Assembly: GCA_035293805.1 (NCBI GenBank)
Contig: DATGMD010000062.1
Span: 62,001 to 126,000, forward strand
Direction: 5' to 3'
Source of the DNA: JAJPHF01 sp035293805
GTDB taxonomy: Bacteria; Chloroflexota; UBA6077; JAJPHF01
Length of the DNA stretch: 64,000 bases
Shown here: piece after piece, positions 52,916 to 61,308 of the stretch
Position numbering within the stretch: position 1 is the stretch's first letter
Layout: each line of letters begins with the position of its first letter
Notes under the pieces: model-generated
Told to the model about the DNA's origin: nothing
The model's database searches: none
The model's input: only the letters and a program-made list of their open reading frames with translations
Position numbers and translations under genes: made by a program

Positions 52916-53020
52916 TCACACGCGGGCCGCGGGGCACAAGCCCCTGCCCCACGGTCCGCTGCCCGGGGACGGGTCCAAACTGCTATACACCGTGTAGATG
53001 CGCAGAGGGAGGCAGGCACG

Positions 53021-53173
53021 ATGAGCAGCCCGAGCTTGCGCGCCCTGATCGCCAACTTCCACGACTACGACGCGCCGCTGTCCACGAAGCTGCGCCTGGC
53101 GCTCCGGAACACCGCCATCAAGCTCCGCCAGCGCTCCAGCTGCTGCGGCCACCCGGGCGAGCCCGGCTGCTGA
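53021..53173 (+). CDS. 50 aa Cys-tailed protein
   Basis: A 50-codon gene preceded by GGGAGGC. An N-terminal helical region (SLRALIANFHDYDAPLSTKLRLALRNTAIKLRQR) is followed by a cysteine tail, SSCCGHPGEPGC. The basic amphipathic helix and the CC-x8-C end suggest a metal- or cluster-binding peptide. Similar short proteins with a CCGN-GEPGC-like tail occur, as far as I recall, in Chloroflexota. Function unknown. A TATACA about 35 bases upstream may be its -10 box. Confidence 0.7.
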   Translation: MSSPSLRALIANFHDYDAPLSTKLRLALRNTAIKLRQRSSCCGHPGEPGC

Positions 53174-53525
53174 GAGCGCGCCACCGGGCCTGGTGCAGGC
53201 CCGCACCACCACGACCACCCGCATCCCTAGTGCGGTGTTCACAGGCGCTGAGCGATTGACGGCGCCGGGGTTGCGGCCTCGACGGTCGCCGCGGGCGACC
53301 AGCAACCCGCGCTACGGACCGGCCACCGCCGAGGAGGCTCGAGCCATCCGCAATCTGCTCCAGCGCGGCCCCTTCGCGTCGCTGAGCTGCCTCGCAATCC
53401 GGGCAAGCGGTCCAGGTCGCGTCGGCGCGGGTTTCATGTCCGCCCGCGGCCGTCGAGGCCGCAGCCCCCCCAGGCGACAGCGCCCGCGCGATTGGCGCCG
53501 GCATGTCGCCCCGCCCGACCGCGCC
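53174..53525. other. Intergenic region with REP-like repeat
   Basis: About 350 bases. At 53424-53465 it holds a second copy of the palindromic GCGGGTTTCATG-CCGCCCGCGGCCG repeat also found at 50336. No gene recognised. Confidence 0.5.
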
Positions 53526-54464
53526 CTACCCTCGCTCCAGCGCGGCGCGGTCCCAACCGGCGCGGTCGGCGGCCGCCTCGTACGTGCTCTGCAGGAAGGA
53601 GAGCAGCGCGGCGTCGGGGTCTGGCGCGGCGCGCAGCTCGTCGTACGGCAGGACGAACTCGCCCAGCTCCGCGCTGTAGTAGGCGCCGACCGGCTGCACG
53701 GGCGCGTCGCGGAACCCCGCCGGCTCGGGGTAAGCGTAGGCGTAGAACATGGGCGCGGGAAACGGCCCGCCGCCGGGCCAGAAGCCGCAGCTACTCACCT
53801 CGTGCGAGTACGCCTCGTGCGTGATGCTATCCGCCACGCCCGGGATCGTCGGGTGGACCGGCGCGCGGCGCCCGGAAAAGCGCGTCACCGCCAGGTCGAA
53901 ACCGCCCCAGAAGAAGTGTACCGGGCTCACCTTGCCGATGAACCGGCCCCGAAACGCGTGCAGCACCCGGTCGGCCTGCACCAGCACTTGCCAGAAGCGC
54001 CGCGCGTACGCGGGGTCGTAGGCGGTGTGCGTGCGGTCCTGGTCGAAGGGGATGGCGTTCGGGATCTCCGACGGCATGGGCCAGATGCGCACCGCCAGGC
54101 CCAGGTCCGCCAGGGTGGCCATGACCTGCTGATAGAACTCGGCCACCGGGCGCGCCGCGAGCGGCAGCGACTGGCTCACGCCGTCACTCGCGGTGATGCG
54201 AAGCTGCTGGTCGACGAAATCGAAGTCGATCTGGAAGGTGCGCTGACCGTGCGGGATCGGCGAGGTCGTGAGCCCCCGCGCGGTCACGTACAGCGTCACC
54301 TGCCACCAGTGGTTCACCGGCGGGCTCAGCGCCAGCCGCACCTTGCCCACCACCTGCGTCCAGAGCTGCAAGGTCGCGGCGGTGTCTTGCCAGTCCGCGT
54401 AGGGCAGCGCCGGCCATACCTCCTGGCTCGTGGTCCCCACGTCGCGCTCGCCAGCAGCCATCAT
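53526..54464 (-). CDS. DUF5996 family protein
   Basis: 312 aa soluble protein. It matches DUF5996: WPALPYADWQDTAATLQLWTQVVGKVRLALSPPVNHWWQVTLYVTARGLTTSPIP, then RTFQIDFDFVDQQL, KVSPVHFFWGGFDLAVTRFSGRRAPVHP and the C-terminal FWPGGGPFPAPMFYAYAYPEP. The conserved His/Trp-rich core hints at an enzyme or ligand-binding protein, but no activity is known to me. It is followed in the same direction, upstream, by an MFS transporter. Confidence 0.88.
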   Translation of the reverse strand: MMAAGERDVGTTSQEVWPALPYADWQDTAATLQLWTQVVGKVRLALSPPVNHWWQVTLYVTARGLTTSPIPHGQRTFQIDFDFVDQQLRITASDGVSQSLPLAARPVAEFYQQVMATLADLGLAVRIWPMPSEIPNAIPFDQDRTHTAYDPAYARRFWQVLVQADRVLHAFRGRFIGKVSPVHFFWGGFDLAVTRFSGRRAPVHPTIPGVADSITHEAYSHEVSSCGFWPGGGPFPAPMFYAYAYPEPAGFRDAPVQPVGAYYSAELGEFVLPYDELRAAPDPDAALLSFLQSTYEAAADRAGWDRAALERG

Positions 54465-54510
54465 GCCCTCCTCAGCTCAGGCGCTACGCCCGCCTTCACT
54501 ACCACTACCG

Positions 54511-56094
54511 TTACGCTCGATCGGTTACCGCCCGGTCCTCGATCAGCAGCCCCGCGCTCAGCGCGCTGCCCGCCGCGAGCCCGGCCGCGATCAACATGAC
54601 CACGCGGAAGCCCGTCACGTACGACTCGTCGATCGCCTGGCGCACCGCGGCCTGCAAGTCGGCGCTCAAGCTGCCAGGCACCTCGGCGCCCGCCAGCTTG
54701 CGGCGCTCGCCGGCCAGCGCCTCGCGGGCCGGCGGCGGGAGCGGCAGCGGCGCCAGCCGCGCGTCGAACGCCACGGCAAACACCGTCGCCAGCACCAGAT
54801 TCAGGACGGCAATCGCCAGCAGCCCCGCCACGCGCGAGACGGCGTTGTTGATCCCTGAGGCCAGGCCCGCGTGCCGCTGCTCCACGGCGCCCATCACCGT
54901 TGTCGTGAGCGGCGCCACGGCGATCGCCATGCCCAGCCCCAGCACGACGACCGCCGGGAAGAACGTCGTCCAGTAGCTGCCGCCCACGCCGGGCCGGGCG
55001 AACAGCGCGAAGCCGCAGGCGGCGATGGCCGGGCCGATGAGCAGCGGGCGCCGCGCGCCGACCTGCTGCACCAGGCCCCCCGCCCAGCGCGACAGCGCGA
55101 ACATGATGAGGATCATCGGCAGCAGCGCGGCGCCCGCCTCCGTCGCCGTGTAGCCCTGCACCTGGATCAGATTGAAGGGCACGAAGAAGAAGGTGCCGCC
55201 CAGCGCGGCGTAGAGCAGCAGCGTCAGCAGGTTCGCGCCGGCGAAGGTGCGCGCGCGAAACAGCCCGAGCGGCATCATCGGCGCGCGCGCCAGCCGCTCG
55301 CGCACGAGGAACAGCCCGAGCCCGACGAGCCCCGCCGCCAGCCATCCCAGCGCCGCCGGCTGGCCCAGCCCGCCGTCGGCCGCCACCGTCAGCCCGTACA
55401 CGGTGCTGCCCAGCCCGAACGCCGCCAGCAGCGCCCCCCACCAGTCCAGCGGCCCCGCCGCCTCGTCGCGGCTCTCCGGGACGTGCCAAAGCACCAGCAG
55501 TACGACGGCCAGCGCCAGCGGCACGTTGATGAAGAACACCCAGCGCCACGAGCCGTGCTCGACCAGCCAGCCGCCCAGCACCGGGCCGATTGCCGAGGTG
55601 ATTCCGGTGAAGCCCGACCATGTGCCGATCGCCCGTCCGCGCCGCGCCTCGTCGAACGACGCGCTGATGATCGCGAGGCTGCCCGGCACCAGCAGCGCCC
55701 CGCCGACGCCCTGCACCGCCCGCGTCACAATGAGCTGCCCGACACTCTGAGCGACGCCGCAGCCGACCGACGCGGCGGCGAACAGCACCACGCCGATCAG
55801 GTAGACGCGGCGCCGCCCGAACCGGTCGCCCAGCGACCCGCCGACCAGGATCAGCGCCGCGAGCAGCAGCGCGTACGCCTGCACGACCCACTGCACCTGC
55901 GCGCCGGTTACCTCAAACTGCGCTTGCAGCGCCGGCAGCGCGACGTTGACCACCGTGCCGTCGATAAACGCCATGCTGGAGCCGAGGATCGTGGCGGCCA
56001 GCACCCACGGCTCGGCCCCCGGCGCGCAGCGCGCGGCGGCCGCCCCCGCTGCCGCCATCACGCCCTCGTCGCACGGGGCTCTGACGAGACTCAC
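54511..56094 (-). CDS. MFS drug exporter, DHA2 (EmrB/QacA) type
   Basis: 527 aa with about 14 hydrophobic helices. Motif D1 (SSMAFIDGTVVNVALPALQ) near the N-terminus, motif A GGSLGDRFGRRRVYLIG, motif C-type SAIGPVLGGWLVEHGSWRWVFFINVP mark the 14-helix proton-driven drug exporters. GTG start at 56094 is plausible, and ATG 56058 is an alternative. It lies 3 bases after a truncated UBP zinc-finger frame, a neighbour relation often seen for this type of transporter. Confidence 0.93.
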   Translation of the reverse strand: MSLVRAPCDEGVMAAAGAAAARCAPGAEPWVLAATILGSSMAFIDGTVVNVALPALQAQFEVTGAQVQWVVQAYALLLAALILVGGSLGDRFGRRRVYLIGVVLFAAASVGCGVAQSVGQLIVTRAVQGVGGALLVPGSLAIISASFDEARRGRAIGTWSGFTGITSAIGPVLGGWLVEHGSWRWVFFINVPLALAVVLLVLWHVPESRDEAAGPLDWWGALLAAFGLGSTVYGLTVAADGGLGQPAALGWLAAGLVGLGLFLVRERLARAPMMPLGLFRARTFAGANLLTLLLYAALGGTFFFVPFNLIQVQGYTATEAGAALLPMILIMFALSRWAGGLVQQVGARRPLLIGPAIAACGFALFARPGVGGSYWTTFFPAVVVLGLGMAIAVAPLTTTVMGAVEQRHAGLASGINNAVSRVAGLLAIAVLNLVLATVFAVAFDARLAPLPLPPPAREALAGERRKLAGAEVPGSLSADLQAAVRQAIDESYVTGFRVVMLIAAGLAAGSALSAGLLIEDRAVTDRA

Positions 56095-56097
56095 CGC

Positions 56098-56187
56098 CTA
56101 CACGAACGCCGCCTGGCAGTCCTCGCAGCCCGAGGCGCTCGGCGTCACGTCCCGAATCTCGCCCACATGCGTGCAGCTCGTCGCCAT
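56098..56187 (-). pseudogene. Truncated UBP-type zinc finger protein
   Basis: A 29-codon frame with GGAAGGACG before its ATG: CTHVGEIRDVTPSASGCEDC and then QAAFV and stop. This is the first third of the bacterial UBP-type zinc finger protein (normally about 85 aa, continuing with Trp/His and Cys/His zinc ligands). The remaining zinc ligands are missing, so the finger cannot fold. The MFS gene starts 3 bases later, suggesting that a deletion brought them together. Confidence 0.65.
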
Positions 56188-56795
56188 GTTGGCGTCCTTC
56201 CCAACCGGCCAGCGCCCGGGGCGCCGGCCCGGCCTCGCGTCCGCGAACAGCATAGCAAGCAGCGGACGAAACTCACCGCGCGGCCCATGGTTCCGGGACC
56301 ACGGGCCGCGCCGGGTGCCCCCGGCATGTTGCCGGTGGCGTCCTGGCTCCGCTGGCGCCGCCGGACGACAGCTCTCCGCCAATGCGTTCTTTAGAGAGAG
56401 GCCGCGAGGCGCGCCGGAAAGCGCCCGCCATCGGCGCGACGTGGTCGCCCATCTTACGCCGTACACGCCTCCCCCGCCCGCCGCCCGCGCCCGGCCCGGG
56501 GCACCCCGCCCCGCCGGCCCGGCCCGCGGCGGGACCGCGGGGGAGTATCGTACGGGGTAAACGATGCGACCTTCCGCGCCCGACCAGCGCGCGCAAACCC
56601 GCGCCCGGCCTAGCAGTTAACCACCCGGTAAAGGAGCATCGTTTGACCGTTCCTCGGATAAACTCCGCCGCAACATCGGGGGGCGCACCCGGCCGCGCCA
56701 GCAACCTTGACTGAGCGTGCGGGCAGCATTAACATCACCGCCAGAGTATCCGGCTCGGGAGCCGGCCCCGGCGCGCAGCGGAGGAGGAGGGGATC
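56188..56795. other. Divergent intergenic region
   Basis: About 600 bases between the truncated zinc finger/MFS genes and the Tat-exported ThDP enzyme. It is very GC-rich on the left, with an A/T-richer part at 56,610-56,680 (GTTTGACCGTTCC, GGATAAACTCC) that may contain a promoter. GGAGGAGGGG before 56796 is the ribosome binding site of the enzyme. No gene recognised. Confidence 0.45.
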
Positions 56796-58706
56796 ATGGC
56801 TTCAGGGACGTCGAAGAACGGCGTGCAGCGGCGATCGTTCTTGAAGGGAGCGGCGGCGGCGGGCGCGGCTGCGGTGGGCGGCTCGCTCCTGGCGCAGGGC
56901 ACCGCGGGCGCGGCCAGGGGGCCGGCTGCCGAGCCGGCGCGCATCACCACCTCCCCGACCGCGAAGATCGACATCACCCCGCGGCCGGGCTCCGACTTCA
57001 TGGTCGACGTGATGCGGTCGCTGGGCATCGAGTACGTCGCGTCCAACCCCGGCTCCAGCTTCCGCAGCTTGCAGGAGTCGATCGTCAACTACGGCGGCAA
57101 CGCGATGCCGGAGTTCATCACCTGCACGCACGAGGAGTCGTCGGTCGCCATCGCCCACGGCTACGCCAAGGCCGCCGGCAAGCCGATCTCCATCCTCGCC
57201 CACAGCACCGTGGGCCTCCAGCACGCCGCGATGGGCGTCTACAACGCCTGGTCGGACCGCGTGCCGATCCTGCTGATGGCCGGCAACATCCTCGACGCGA
57301 CCAAGCGGCGGCCCGGCGTCGAGTGGTACCACTGCGCCCAGGACCCGGCGGCGCTGCTGCGCGACTTCTTGAAGTGGGACGACCAGCCGGTGTCCCTCCA
57401 GCACTTCGCGGAGTCGATGGTCCGCGCCTACAAGATCGCGACGACCCCGCCGATGGAGCCGGTCCTCATCATCGCCGACGCCGACCTCCAGGAATCGCCG
57501 ATCGACGACGAGAGCGAGCTGAGCATCCCGCGGCTGAATGGGGCGATCCCGCCGATGGGCGACGCGAACGCCGTCCGCGAGGCCGCGCGCTGGTTGGCCG
57601 AGGCCGAGAACCCGGTCATCCTGGCGGACCGCGCCGCGCGCACGGCCGAGGGCGCCAAGCTGCTGGCGCAGCTCGCCGAGGCGCTGCACGCGCCGGTCGT
57701 CGATCTCGGCGGTCGCATGAACCTGTCGACCGAGCACTACGCGAACCTGTCGGGCATGAAGGGCCCGCTGGTCCGCGAGGCCGACGTGATCCTGGCGCTC
57801 GAGGTCAGCGACCTGTGGGGCCAGCTCAACACGGTCACCGACCCCACCCACGAGTACCGGCGGCTCGCGAAGCCCGACGCGAAGGTCATCAGCGTGTCGG
57901 TGGCCGATCTCTACGGTAAGTCCAACTACCAGGACTTCCAGCGCTTCATCTCGCCCGACCTGTCCATCGCCGCGGACGCCGAGGCGACCCTGCCGCTGCT
58001 GATCGATGAAGTGCGGCGCGCCGCCAGCGGCCGCCTGTCGCTGCTCAGCCAGCGGTCCGACAAGCTGCGCTCGATGTACCAGGACATGAAGGCGCGGGCG
58101 CTCCGCGACGCGGCCTATGCCTGGGACGCGAGCCCGATCAGCACGGCGCGGGCCGCGGCCGAGGTCTGGTCGGTTATCAAGAACGACGACTGGGCGCTGG
58201 TGGCGGGCTCGTTCGGCGGCTGGGCGCCCCGCCTGTGGAAGATCACGGAGTATTATCAGACCCTGGGCGGCCCCGGCGGCTACGGCGTCGGCTACAACCT
58301 GCCGGCCTCGATCGGTGCGGCCCTGGCGAACAAGAACAAGGGCCTGCTCTCGATCAGCCACCAGCCCGACGGCGACGCGATGTACGGCCCCGGCGCCCTC
58401 TGGACGGCCGCGCACCACCGCATCCCCATCCTCATCATCATGCACAACAACCGCGCCTACCATCAGGAGATGATGCACCTGCAGAAGATGGCCGGCCTGC
58501 ACGACCGCCGCCCCGACCAGGCAAAGATCGGCACCGCCATCGAGGATCCTGACATCGACTTCGCGAAGCTCGCGCAGGCGCTCGGCGTCTGGGCCGAGGG
58601 GCCGATCACCGACCCGTCGGCCCTCGGCCCGGCGGTCCGGCGCGCGGTCGAGATCGTAAAGGGCGGCTACCCGGCGCTGCTCGACGTGGTGAGCCAGCCC
58701 CGCTAG
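56796..58706 (+). CDS. Tat-exported thiamine diphosphate-dependent enzyme
   Basis: 636 aa. A twin-arginine signal (QRRSFLKGAAAAGAAAVGG, R12-R13) precedes an acetolactate-synthase/benzoylformate-decarboxylase-type protein. The N-terminal domain has TCTHEESSVAIAHGYAKAAGK, including the catalytic Glu that protonates ThDP. The central domain (about residues 250-400) has VILADRAARTAEG. The C-terminal ThDP/Mg motif is QPDGDAMYGPGALWTAAHHRIPILIIMHNNRAY (GDG and NN). Cofactor-loaded folding in the cytoplasm fits Tat export. The reaction is unknown, probably decarboxylation or carboligation of a 2-keto acid. Confidence 0.9.
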   Translation: MASGTSKNGVQRRSFLKGAAAAGAAAVGGSLLAQGTAGAARGPAAEPARITTSPTAKIDITPRPGSDFMVDVMRSLGIEYVASNPGSSFRSLQESIVNYGGNAMPEFITCTHEESSVAIAHGYAKAAGKPISILAHSTVGLQHAAMGVYNAWSDRVPILLMAGNILDATKRRPGVEWYHCAQDPAALLRDFLKWDDQPVSLQHFAESMVRAYKIATTPPMEPVLIIADADLQESPIDDESELSIPRLNGAIPPMGDANAVREAARWLAEAENPVILADRAARTAEGAKLLAQLAEALHAPVVDLGGRMNLSTEHYANLSGMKGPLVREADVILALEVSDLWGQLNTVTDPTHEYRRLAKPDAKVISVSVADLYGKSNYQDFQRFISPDLSIAADAEATLPLLIDEVRRAASGRLSLLSQRSDKLRSMYQDMKARALRDAAYAWDASPISTARAAAEVWSVIKNDDWALVAGSFGGWAPRLWKITEYYQTLGGPGGYGVGYNLPASIGAALANKNKGLLSISHQPDGDAMYGPGALWTAAHHRIPILIIMHNNRAYHQEMMHLQKMAGLHDRRPDQAKIGTAIEDPDIDFAKLAQALGVWAEGPITDPSALGPAVRRAVEIVKGGYPALLDVVSQPR

Positions 58707-58732
58707 CCCGCACGGCAGCGAGCAGCCGAAAT

Positions 58733-58757
58733 GCCCCTCCCCACGCCGGGGAGGGGG
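58733..58757 (+). terminator. Terminator-like hairpin after the ThDP enzyme
   Basis: GCCCCTCCCC (58733-58742) pairs with GGGGAGGGGC (58748-58757) over a five-base loop, 27 bases after the stop codon, followed by CTTCG without a long T run. Confidence 0.55.
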
Positions 58758-58797
58758 CCTTCGCGCTAAGCAGACGGTCTCGGTTGCCCTCGACCTC

Positions 58798-58851
58798 GCC
58801 GCCGTGAACGGCGGGCCAGGAGTTCGGCTTAGGCCCGCCGTTCACGGCGGC
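58798..58851. repeat. 20-bp-arm inverted repeat
   Basis: GCCGCCGTGAACGGCGGGCC (58798-58817) and its exact reverse complement (58832-58851) are separated by 14 bases. Each arm is itself a partial palindrome. A related single arm (GCCCGCCGTTTACGGCGGC) lies at 25,976-25,994. The remaining gap up to 59,027 shows no gene. Confidence 0.65.
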
Positions 58852-59027
58852 GGCCGGAGGTCCAGCGTAGGCGGGGCTGCCTGCTTAGCTTGCGGCCGGC
58901 CGCCGGGCAGCGCGGGCTGCCAGCCCGCCCGGTGGTTGCCGCCGAGCGCGCCGGGGTGGGCGAGCCGCCCGCGCTCCCCGGAAGGCTGCTAGCGTTCTGC
59001 CCGCGCGCGGAGTCGAGGGAGCCCGCC

Positions 59028-59417
59028 TTACTGATTCAACAGAGGGATCTGCGCCGGGTCGGGCGGCGCCGGGATCGACTGCAGGTAGGCGTAGATGTCG
59101 GCGAGGTCCTGCTCACTGACGTACTCGCGCGGGTAGCGCGGCATGAGGTCGCGCGGCTCGTACACCTGCTGCTCGAAGCGGTTGAAGGCGATCGGGTTCG
59201 GGGCGATGCGGGGCCCCGTCGAGGACGCGCCCTGGCCCTCGTAGCCGTGGCACTCGTAGCAGCCGTACTGCTCGTACAGCGCCTGACCGTGGGCGGCATC
59301 CTGGGCCACGGGCGCGGCGACGGCGGCCTGCGGCCGGGCCAGCTGCGCGGGCACGGCGGCCGTGAGGGCGGCCAGGCCGATCGTGCTGATAGCGAAGATG
59401 CGGACGAAGTGCGGCAT
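59028..59417 (-). CDS. Secreted monoheme cytochrome c
   Basis: 129 aa, ATG after GGGAGGGGC. A signal peptide (VRIFAISTIGLAALTAAVPAQLA) leads to a class I cytochrome c: heme motif GCYECHGYEG (C53, C56, H57) and the probable Met92 axial ligand in RDLMPRYPREYVSEQDLADIYAYLQSIP. It resembles the small subunits or diffusible c-type cytochromes of aerobic electron chains. It is a single gene in opposite orientation to the ThDP enzyme. The partner is unknown. Confidence 0.92.
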   Translation of the reverse strand: MPHFVRIFAISTIGLAALTAAVPAQLARPQAAVAAPVAQDAAHGQALYEQYGCYECHGYEGQGASSTGPRIAPNPIAFNRFEQQVYEPRDLMPRYPREYVSEQDLADIYAYLQSIPAPPDPAQIPLLNQ

Positions 59418-59569
59418 CTGCCCCTCCCGTCGGTGTGCTCGACAAGATCAGCGCCAGTATAGCCGCGCCGCGCCCGCCGCGCCACCCCGCCCGGGCCGAG
59501 GAAACCGGCCGCCAGTTGTCTTGCGGGTCTGGCTGCGCCACATCCTCAATACCACCCTGTCCGCCCTGC

Positions 59570-60736
59570 TCAGTGGATGTTGACGGTCGTGCCGAGGCTG
59601 GCCCAGTTCCAGAACCACAGCGCGTCGTCGTAGTTCACGCCCAGGCAGCCGTGCGTACCGGCGTACCCGAAGTGATTCGACCAGTAGTTGTAGTGGATCG
59701 CCGCGCCGTCGTTGGTGAAATACTGCGTGTACAACACGTTCTCGACGTAGTAGCCGCCCGGCGCGTCGCGGGGGATGCCGAGCGTCTCGCTGCTCATCGT
59801 CTCGTTCTCGACGCGCCGCTGAATGCGGTACACACCAGCGGGCGTGGAGTCGGCGATCGTGCCGTGCAGGGCGAGCGCCGTGTACACGATGCGGTCGTCC
59901 TCGTAGGCGGTGATCAGCGTCGGCTCCTGCAGGTCGACGTCGATCCAGCGACCCGAATACATCAGCGGCGGGCCCTTCGGCAACCGGATGCCGTCGGAGT
60001 GGACGTACTCACCGTCGCCGATCCGGTACCACACCTCGCCATCCGCGCCCCGTACCGCGTCGTAGACGAAGACCGGCGTGTTGTGCGGCAGATCGCGCAC
60101 GCGGGTCTCCGGCGCGACGCGCGGCTCGGAGCGCACGGTGTACGCCAACGACCGCCCCGGCAGGTTCACAGTGGCGATCCGCTCAGGGCTGGCGCGGGTG
60201 CCGCTGGACGGCGGTGCCGACGGGGCGACTGCCGTCGCATCTACCCAGGCGTACTCGACGATTTGCGGACTGTACACGAACAGGCGCTGGTCGGTGCCGG
60301 CGCCCGTCAGTTCGAAATAGCTGCCCGCGTGCGCGCTGCCGAGGCTGACAGCATCGGCGTCCGGGCTCGACCACAGCTCCAACGGCGCCGCATTCGTTAC
60401 CCATTGGCCATTGCCGTGGGGGCTCACGGCGGTCGGGTCGGCCGCGGGCGTGCTGGTCGCGACGGGGACGGCGGTTGGCGTGACGGGCGGAGCGGTCGGC
60501 GCCGTCGTTGGTGAGGGGATCGCGCCGCGCGTCGGCGTCGCGCTAGCCGGCGTGGCGAACGGGGGCGGGAGCGCGGCGCCCGAGCCAGGCGGCGTGGCCG
60601 TGGGCGGGGGACGCGAAGACGTCGCCTGCCCGAGCGGCGCGGCGCTGGCCTCGGCCGCGTGGAGGACGCGCGGGGGGAGCGCCAGACCCAGAGCGAATAA
60701 CAGCACTACGAGAACGAGCTGCACGCGCGAATGCAT
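59570..60736 (-). CDS. L,D-transpeptidase (YkuD) with PT-rich linker
   Basis: 388 aa. A signal peptide (LVLVVLLFALGLALPPRVLHA) is followed by about 80 residues rich in Pro, Thr, Ala and Ser, then two SH3-like stretches (WVTNAAPLELWSSPDADAV, VRDLPHNTPVFVYD...GEVWYRIGDGEYVHSDGI) and a C-terminal YkuD domain. The catalytic region reads IHYNYWSNHFGYAGTHGCLGVNYDDALW with active Cys in HGCLGV. It cross-links peptidoglycan or attaches proteins to it in the envelope. ATG 60736 has GGAGGC 14 bases upstream. Confidence 0.93.
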   Translation of the reverse strand: MHSRVQLVLVVLLFALGLALPPRVLHAAEASAAPLGQATSSRPPPTATPPGSGAALPPPFATPASATPTRGAIPSPTTAPTAPPVTPTAVPVATSTPAADPTAVSPHGNGQWVTNAAPLELWSSPDADAVSLGSAHAGSYFELTGAGTDQRLFVYSPQIVEYAWVDATAVAPSAPPSSGTRASPERIATVNLPGRSLAYTVRSEPRVAPETRVRDLPHNTPVFVYDAVRGADGEVWYRIGDGEYVHSDGIRLPKGPPLMYSGRWIDVDLQEPTLITAYEDDRIVYTALALHGTIADSTPAGVYRIQRRVENETMSSETLGIPRDAPGGYYVENVLYTQYFTNDGAAIHYNYWSNHFGYAGTHGCLGVNYDDALWFWNWASLGTTVNIH

Positions 60737-61308
60737 TGGTTGTCGTCTTGCCTCCAGAGGTCTGCCTCGAGCCCGCCAGGACTCGGCCGGGAGCCTGACG
60801 CGTCCGTGGCCAGCGGGCGGCCAACGGGCACGGCTCTTGCACCCAGACGCCGGGACCGAGATGAGTGGGAGCGGACTGCATGCATCGCCGCCTACTACAG
60901 CGACGCCTGGACAATGCCCTCGCGACGCTTACCGTCTCGCTGACACTGCTCGAGCGCGAGGTGTGTACGCCTCACGACCCGCGTCCGCCGACCTGCCTTC
61001 CCCGACCCACCGGTCACCGCCTGCCCGACGCTCCCGGGCGTCCGCTGGTGCCGGCGGCCTAAACGACCGGCGGGGAGCACGCTCTGCCCAGACGCTCGCC
61101 GCAGAGCGCCCTCCGGGCCCCGCGGCCGGCGTTCGCTCCATGCGGCGCGCAGCGCCCGGCCGTACCGCTACGGTAACCGATGGCGCGACGAGGCGCACCA
61201 GGGCTACCGGCGCCCGGTGGCGCCCCTATGATACCCCCTTGTGTGCCAGGCAGGTAGGATTCCGCGGGATTGCTCGGTTTTACCTCCCGCCGCAGGCCGT
61301 GCGCTGGG
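60737..61308. other. Intergenic region, possible small frame
   Basis: About 570 bases. A 60-codon plus-strand frame at 60880-61062 (MHRRLLQRRLDNALATLTVSLTLLEREV then Pro-rich) has a GGGAGC upstream but no recognised relatives, so I do not call it a gene. Otherwise nothing seen. Confidence 0.35.
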
